Source: Liolophura sinensis (Eukaryota; Mollusca; Polyplacophora; Chitonida; Chitonidae). Taken from it: DNA of 64,000 bases. Below the pieces are notes generated by a model, which had not been told where the DNA came from, did no database searches, and worked only from the letters and a program-made list of their open reading frames with translations. Both the position numbers and the translations under genes were made by a program. Within the stretch, counting starts at the first letter, position 1. Every line of letters begins with the position of its first letter. Where the stretch lies: assembly GCF_032854445.1 (NCBI RefSeq), contig NC_088295.1:41095385-41159384 (forward strand), given 5' to 3'. Below, piece by piece: positions 14,201-23,200 of this stretch.

Positions 14201-17200
14201 CTTTGACGAGGATGCTGCTGTCTTCTACCTGGAGCTTCTCATCAAAGTTGTACTGCAGAACAGGTGAGTGATACTTTATGTGTGCACTGTTTATGCAGCA
14301 TTAAAAACTTAATCGTACAGACGCCTTCAGGGGAGCGCGTTGTGGCCATGTGGTAAAGGTGCTTGCCAGTCTGTAGATCATCCCAAAATGTCCATCAAGA
14401 AAATGCTTTTGACCAATCATATTATAAATATTGTTGTAGATAAGTCAACCAGATGTCACACACATTGGTTCCAAATATTCAGTCTTTGATGTCACAACGC
14501 CATAGTTGCCCACATTAATTGGAAGGAAAAGTCAGCAATTGGTTGGTTATCAGGCATGTGGGATCCATCTATTCCTAGATCACACAAGATGTGGATTCAG
14601 TCCCATTCTCGTACAGGAAATTTTGGAGATTCTCAGGTTGCCATCATTCTTGTAGGCTTGGTGGCGATCAACAGTACTCGTGGTTCTCAGTTGTGGTCTC
14701 AGATGAAGAGCGCAGGCCTCTCCCCAATATGATGTACATGTACAAGTATGTTTCCTGAAGAAAAGTTTTCGAGTAACCTGCTAAAGGTTGATAATTATTC
14801 CAGGCACTCTGGTTTCCTCCCACCCTTGATGCTATCCATCATCATGTATAGAGAGAAAATATTCTTTCAGAGTATGACTTTGAAATCAGTCAAATAAATA
14901 AATGTATACAAACAAGTTCATTCTTCCAAATGATTTGTTGCACAGGGATCGTGTTGGTCCAGTGTGGCAGGGTGTGCGAGATCACCTCTATAGTCTGATT
15001 GTGAATGCCAGTGAACACACATTCCTGGTGGAGAGGGCCATTGTAGGATTACTTAGACTGGCCATACGTCTACTGAGGGAGAGAAGAGATTGCATCAGAG
15101 GTAGGCACATGTTTGTCTCATTATACTTTGGGGTGTTTGAGGAGCATTACACATCAAACGTCTGAGTTTTAACTTGCCAAATCAGCACCACAGTCAAACC
15201 TGTTGTATGCAGCCAGTGAAGGGACACGTAAAAAGTGGGGGCATATGACAGTTGGCTAAATAAGACAGGTTGTGAAGACCAGCCAAATCACAACTGAATT
15301 TAAGTTTCAGGAAATGTACACCTTGTAGGCCGACATAATAAACTTATACATAATTGTTATAGCACTAATCTGTTCTGCTACATAATTTCATAGAAATATA
15401 AGAATTGTAGTAAAAAAATAACTCAATAATTTCAAGTTTTGTGGGGTAGACCTATGGACTTCACACATTTAACAGGCAATTACAGAAAGAGTTTCAGGTG
15501 AGGGCACGCATGACAGGAGAACTTTCTTCCCATCATTGTCAAGCCCTAAAAAGCCATGTGCTAGTTTGGCCTACGTAGGTATAAATGAGTATTCTAACAA
15601 AGTTTTGGACTGTAAATGGCAGACTGCTGAGATGTTCAATCATATTTGGCATAACCAGCGAAACAACAACAACATGTACAAATGAAGGAAGATCAGTTTC
15701 TCGATGTGTCCGGTACAGGCAATATTTTGGCCATGCGAAATTAAAACACAAGGACCATTTGCCAGCAAAGATAATGGCCAAGCAAGCCAGATAATTTGTC
15801 AAAGAAACCATTCATGGGAGGAACCACAGGAGGTCAGATTATATCCGATTATATCGGAGTTTGCCTGCTGTTTATGGCATTCATAGCGGGGACCTCAGCA
15901 CGGAGCTAATCCACTGCCACAGTGCAGGGGTGTCCGGACAATAACCAGCTAGGCCTGATTAAAGAACAATAGAGTTCACTGCTATTGACCAATAATGTTC
16001 ACACTTCACTTGTCATCACAAAGTGGCAGGTTTTAACTTTTAATCACTACAAAAACTATTGAAGTTGGGTGGTCGCCATTTTGAAATTCTTGACTGTCTG
16101 ATGCGGCAGTCATCATTACTGTTGAAAGTCTCGGCCACTCAGGGCAGGCTGATATAGAATTTGGTGGCAAAATATATTGGCCGCTGGACCCGTTGGACAG
16201 GTGCCTGCATATTACAGGTCGTTTAACATGGAAAATTGCTTGGTTGCAGCAGAGAGTGGCCGCTTTCGGCAGATGGACGCTCATTACAGGTGGCCGTAGG
16301 TACAGGTTTGACTGTACTTACATTAGAATTTTTTCTTAGTACATTTATAATGCTATTTTTGTTTAAAACTGACCTCTTAAGATGACTTCAAAAGATTCTA
16401 CATTCTTAAGGATCTTCAGTTCTAAGCCCAAGGCTGTCAAAAATGACACTTTTAATCTTGGTGGGTGACATTTAGATAATTTTATGTCGTAGAAATCAGC
16501 CTTTCTGCAGAAAAAACATATCAGGGTAAGTCTGACTACATTGTTTGTTGATCATGATACCTGGATCAATGACATCTGATATATTATAAAGAATGTCACA
16601 TTTTTTTCGCTGGTTTACACCTTGAATGAAGCTATAGAAGCGGTTTGTTCATTACTATACATGTATGAGAAATATACCTTTCATATAAGGAAACAGAAGG
16701 AAAGTTAACTTGTATATCATAGGTGTTAACATCTCTGAGGATCCTGTTGCTGACAAAGCCTGCTGTGATCCATGCCATGTCAAGACAGGTTTCCTCAGGC
16801 CTTCATGACTTACTGAGGACAAACGCAGCAAACATCCACTCCACCCAGGACTGGTGTTCCCTGTTCATTCTGCTTGAGGTGGTAGGGGCTGGCTGTAACC
16901 CCCCACCTCTCAGACAGGTCTATCCAGGGGTGGATGTCTCGGAAACTATATCAGATGCAGGTGAGATTTTTCAAATGAGTTATTCCAGCCCTCCATAGAA
17001 TCTCACAGTATTGTTACAAAACTGCAGAGGCACTTTGCCATTTTCAGTGAAATGAATGTTCACATGCATATTTTAATACTTATTGATAGGTAAAAAGGTA
17101 ATTAACTTAGGCAATTTAAAAATAAATAAAATTCACTGAAGACTGTATGACTACATTGGCTTTCCTGAAATTATATTTGAGTCATGATTTCTTTCCTCTC

Positions 17201-20200
17201 AGTTTCATTCGTTTTAATTATTTGTTTATTTAGTTAATATTTTAAATTGCAGTAGACTCAGGAAAATTGTTTAGAATATTTAAATATTTTTACTTTCAAG
17301 CTGTTCAAGTACTTCAAACGCAAGTCATTGTCGGGTTTTTATGTTATAGAGACAGTTTTCATCAGGCCACGGATTGAACGTGTCAGTATTATTCGAACTA
17401 TTCTAAAAGACCTGTTTCTGATTGGCTGGTATAGGTGCACAGAGTGACAGTGAAGTGGTGGAGACTGTTCACTCTGGGGAGGGTCAAGAGAGGGGGTACA
17501 CGTCTGACAGTGAGCTGTATGACCGGGAGAGTCACCAGAGACATCATCGTGCCCCCACAGAGCTGGAGGTCAAGCCTGTCCCTGGACATGGCAGCTGGCT
17601 ATTGGTCAGTTAATTTTCTGCTAGTTTGGATACTCTAAAACTTCAGTCTAAAGGATAACTATATTTAAAAAATTTATAACAATCTACATTTAAGTGTATT
17701 CAGACTCTGATACCTAGACCCTAAGGTCCAAAGTATTGATAGAAAAGGTGCTAAGAAAATTCATCACCTTTACCCAAAATTATCTCTTTCAGTTTTCTAT
17801 AATGCCTTTTGTGATAAAATATGGGTACTAGCCCTGCAACTCTAGATTATTATAAATATAACTTCAATATACAGCAGTCTAAAAGTTAAATAAAAATGGA
17901 TTTGTGTTGAATTTTGTCAACTTGAAAGATATGAGGATGATGTTTTTCAGGGACTATTATACATGTAACAGTAAGTTATGACAGACATCTAGTGATTGCA
18001 ATAGTTTTGAAGCACAGTTTTCGGGTATTGTTGCACAGGTCCAACCGAGATGAGATAACCCCTCCCCAGTCTAAGAGGTCTATGCTGGTCAACCAGTACA
18101 GTATAGCCCTGAATGAAGAGCTACAGACCACAGATTCCAAGTCACTCCTCAAGTCTTGTGAGACACTGGCCTTCCTGGTGCGAGACGCTGCCCATGTGAC
18201 TCCTCACAACTTTGAGAGCTGTGTTCACACCATCAGGACATTTGTAGAGGCCAGTCTTAATGGAGGTAGGATCCGGAGGTCATAATCTGTTCTAAAGTTG
18301 TCTAAATAACTGATTTATTTAGAAATATATGTCAACTTAAACCCCTTTGCTGTCATTCTACAGTAACAATAACAACATAACCTTTTTTGCTTTAGTTATG
18401 TTAACATCACAACCTTTGTAGAATATCTTAATTCAGTTTTAGCTATACATATTATATACCATAATGACCACAAAACATCGATCGCCGCAATCTTCAATGG
18501 ATGAAGATTCCTGCCTTTGTCACATACCAGTCACGTCGAGGGCTCCCCTGGCCCGACCTTCAAGTTCTTTGTTAGCCACAGTGGCTGTCATTTCGGTCGA
18601 ATATTTCGGGTCATTACAGTATATGTTTTGTTCTTCTTTGGTGCTTATTGCATGGTATCCCAATAATGAAATCAGGTGCCCACTAGCCCTATGGAATCCT
18701 TTAAAATATTTGAATTTTGTTGAAATGGTTCTCAAAGCTTTGGAAGAGAGTTTGTTCTGGGATAAGTCCTGAGCCGGTGTCACAAAGCCCTTTGAGATTC
18801 AAGTCAAAATTTAAAATGCAATCGTTAAGCTTATTGTTTGGCTTTAGAAAGTCAAATTTTGTATACATTGACACGTTGTACTTCCAATACCAAAAACTGA
18901 GCATTGTGAAGAGGTTTTAAATTTTAACTTAAGTCACAAAGGGCTTTGTGGAATGGACCCTTGGACAGAAGTTGCTTTTCCAGTGTTAATTGTCATATTG
19001 CATTATGGAAGAAATGGCTGTATAAAAAAGACTATCAGTACAGCATTCTTTTAATCTCCTTTAATAAAGGTTTGTGCTTAAACTGTAAACTCTTTAAAAG
19101 TGCTGGAAAATATAGTATATAAGGTCCTCAAAGTCTCTTAAATGGATAGAAACATGAATTGACAATTGGCCAACAACCTACGAACTTAACCTACCTTAAA
19201 TGTTAAAAGGTGTGCACTTCCCAGCTATCTTAACTGTACTAGTGTAAACATTGATTACAGTTCGTGTTGATATGTTTTTTTGTCTGTTAGGGCGAACCAA
19301 ACCTTCAGTAACAAAGAGTTCAAGTATGAGGGAAAAAAGACACAAAAAGAAGAAGGAGAGTAGGATGAAGAAATCGCAGTCGTCTCCGAGTCACCTGTCT
19401 AACCTGTCTGATGACGAGGAAGGGGACAACACCACAGCTGCTCTTCATTCACTCTCTATACAGGTAATTAAAAGAAAGTGTCTATAAGGGCTTCAGTAAA
19501 CAAGATGAAATGGTTTTAATGAATTAAGGTATGTGAGTTTGCAAAAAATACTATGCAGTGGGTAATTTGTACTGTACTGTACTAGGTAGAGTATTTTCTT
19601 TTCATTATGGTACATTTTTTTTGACATGTTCATTTTCATTTGCTTTCAAAGTAAAATGAATAAATACACATACATGTGTGAATTCGTGTACTTGAACCTG
19701 ACTCCTGTGATTTGTTGCAGCTGTTGGACCTGATGCACACTCTCCACACAAGAGCAGCTTCCATATTTAGCTCTTGGGCAGCTGAGGGGAAAAATGGCAC
19801 AGAGGGGATAGATGCGGGGACAAGTACACTGTGGGCAAAGTGCTGGTGTCCTCTCTTACAAGGTAGGTAACTCTCCACATTGTGGCATAAAAAACGGACC
19901 TATGGGATCAGAGGGAGGCGAGCATTATACGGGGTAACAGTGTTAAACTTAAAACCATTGTGTATATGTGGATTGTAGTTCTTTCATTCAAATCTTGTGT
20001 AAGCCTCCATTCTTATTGGTCTGTTTTATGCTTTCTAAAACTCAGCATACATAAGAGCTTAAGACACAGCTCAGCTGATCACACGTGATTGGTATAAGCC
20101 ACTAATGACCATATGATTTTAAGAATTAATTGACATACACATTGACATACAAACAACTAGAATACAAGTACAGTCAAGTCGCATTGTTATTTAGCATACA

Positions 20201-23200
20201 CACAAAAGCACTTACAACCCGTCCTTTGTTGAGTTGAATTTTACTCTCCCTGGTCTGTGATAAGTAGTAGAGATGTGGTAGCTGTCTATGTTTGTTTATT
20301 TTCATTTTAATGTGTTTGCAATGTATTCATTGTGGATATGGTGGTGTAAATAAGGAGACACTGGGAATAGAACAGTAAACTACAGCACTCATTCAAACTG
20401 AATGTGAGCAGTACATGTAATGGGAGACTCAAAGTCGAGCTACACAGATGGACCATCTTGATACAAGCAGGAACGAGTTTTACATGTTCCCCATTGTTTT
20501 GTCTTAATGTGTGCCTCCTCATTGAAACTTCCATCAAGCTATTAAATAGTTCACTAGACATATGAAAAGGGCAAACTCAGTGTCTATATTCCTATACTCA
20601 TCATCCCGGCTGTCACCTGTCACTTTACCTTGCCATTCTGTTGTCCCAGGAATCGCTCGTTTGTGTTGTGATGCTCGTCGTCAGGTGAGAAGTCAGGCCT
20701 TGACTTACCTACAAAGGGCGCTGTTAGTCCACGACCTTCAGACACTGTCAGCCATGGAGTGGGAGTCCTGCTTTAACAAGGTGAGACTTTGGCCACCATT
20801 GATGTCATTGCATCAGGCCAATCCATTATTTTTATGCTACTATATTAAATTCCAAATAAGACATACTTTAGTCTAATTCATGTGATTACAGAATTTGGAT
20901 GATTTTTCCTATATTTGGAGGAACTTGTTTCTCTGGAATATTAATAGAGCATGTATTTGTTACTAGCGCTGTGTTGTAATGATGAATTTGTGACTTAATA
21001 TGTATCTGTCACAGGTGTTGTTATAACAGTTCTATGACTGAATATGTTTCTGTAAAAGTCTGTTACAGAACCTGTTATGAAGGTTTCATGAGTGAATATG
21101 TGTCTTTAAGGTGTTATTAAAATAATTTTATGACTGAGTAGGGACATGTTTGTTATAATGATTCCATAACTTAAAATGTATTTGTCATGGATGTTGGTAT
21201 ACCAATCCCATGACGGAATCACAGATGCTATAATATTTTCATGACTGAGTAGAGGTCTGCCACGTATTGTAGCAGGTATTAGAACAGTTTCATGAATAGG
21301 TATATTTCACAGGCATTGTTAAACCACTTTTATGGCTGAATATGCATCTGCCACAGGTGTAATAACAGTTTCATAACTGAATATGTGTCTGTCACTAGGA
21401 GCATGATAATAAATTTCATGACTGAATATGTGTCTGTCGCTAGGAGCATTATAATAAATTTCATGACTGAATATGTGTCTGTCACTAGGAGCATTATAAT
21501 AAATTTCATGACTGAATATGTGTCTGTCGCTAGGAGCATTATAATAAATTTCATGACTGAATATGTGTCTGTCACTAGGAGCATGATAATAAATTTCATG
21601 ACTGAATATGTGTCTGTCGCTAGGAGCATTATAATAAATTTCATGACTGAATATGTGTCTGTCACTAGTAGCATGATAATAAATTTCATGACTGAATATG
21701 TGTCTGTCGCTAGGAGCATTATAATAAATTTCATGACTGAATATGTGTCTGTCACTAGGAGCATGATAATAAATTTTATGACTGAATATATCCACGTCTG
21801 TGGCAGGTGTTGTTCCCGTTGTTGACACAGCTGTTAGAGAACATTAACCAGGACGACCCAACAGGTATGGAGGAGACCAGGATGAGAGCCTCCACCCTCC
21901 TCTGTAAGGTAAGCTGGTTCAAGCACCTGTATACTACAGGCTGTCTTGCTGCAAAATGGAACGCTTCACTGTGACAAAATTTAAAGGGTCTTGGTTTTAA
22001 AGCCAATACCTGGCCTCTGACAGGAATGTTAGAATTTCAATGACAGAGTGAAATCACAGAATTTCTGGAAGACAGAATACCTGAAACAAGGTAGAATTTC
22101 TAAGATTTTCATTTAGAATTAATTATTTTTTTCTTAGATGCTTTACATCCTTTACCAATCTGATCATTTAACTTGTTATGGAAAGGTTGTAATTTTTTGT
22201 GTCATACATGCACATGCATATTTAATTCTGACTTACCTCAGGTTTACTTTTGCCAATGCAAGGGATCTCAGTATCTTAGTGTTTAGCCACTACTCAGGAG
22301 TTTCTGCGTGGGCTAGTGGTTAGCATATTAGGGCAGCACTATGACCCAGGAGCCTCTCACCAGTGCGATTGCTGTGAGTTTGAGTCCATCTCATGCTGGC
22401 TTCCACACAGGTCATTCGTGGGACTTTTTGTCAGCAACCTGCAGATGTTGATGTATGTATCTGACGGCTAGTCATACAGAATCAGTGTGCTGTGTTCCAT
22501 TTTATTGTTGCCTTAAGTATTATGCCTGGCTTATCTTTAAAATGGTTCTTGACAGTTGTTCGCTTGGTTATCTGACAGTTTGTTCACTTGGTTATCTGAC
22601 AGTTTGTTCACTTGGTTATCTGACAGTTTGTTCAGTTGGTTATCTGACAGTTGTTTACTTGTTTATCATACAGGTATTCCTCCAGCACCTGAGCCCTTTG
22701 CTGTCTCTCAGCACCTTCACAGCTCTATGGTTAACCATCCTAGAGTTCATGGACAAGTACATGCATGCAGACAGAAGTGATCTACTGGTAAGTACATGGG
22801 CCATTTCCACAAATCCAAATTCTTGAACTATGAAAAGTAATGAATTATGATGTTAGTACATGGCATGACCTTTTGTGGCTTTCATATATTGATCAAATAG
22901 AGCAATGCCTTCTGATATCTGATAAAAAGCATCTGATAAATGGCTTCCTCTCTCGTCATACATGGGAAAGTCTGCCAGCAACATGCAGATGGTTGTGGGT
23001 TTCCCCCAGACTCAGCCCATTTTCCTCCCACTATAATGCTGGCCAACACCTTACAAGTGAACTAATCTTGAGTATGATGCCTTACTGATGAAGATCTAGT
23101 AAGTGCTATAAGTTATAGTTCAAAGCATAGCTATGGATGAGTATTTCCCTTGCAAGCTCATGGATTTCTGCTAACTTTGTTGTGCTTGACATTTTTGTTA

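Noticed and set aside
15539-15811. Open frames on both strands within a GBF1 intron
   Set aside because: They lie inside the terminal-repeat transposon and match no transposase that I recognise.
21319-21828. Long repetitive open frames on both strands
   Set aside because: They are products of a 45-bp minisatellite whose unit is a multiple of three; the real gene only uses the sequence from 21807.
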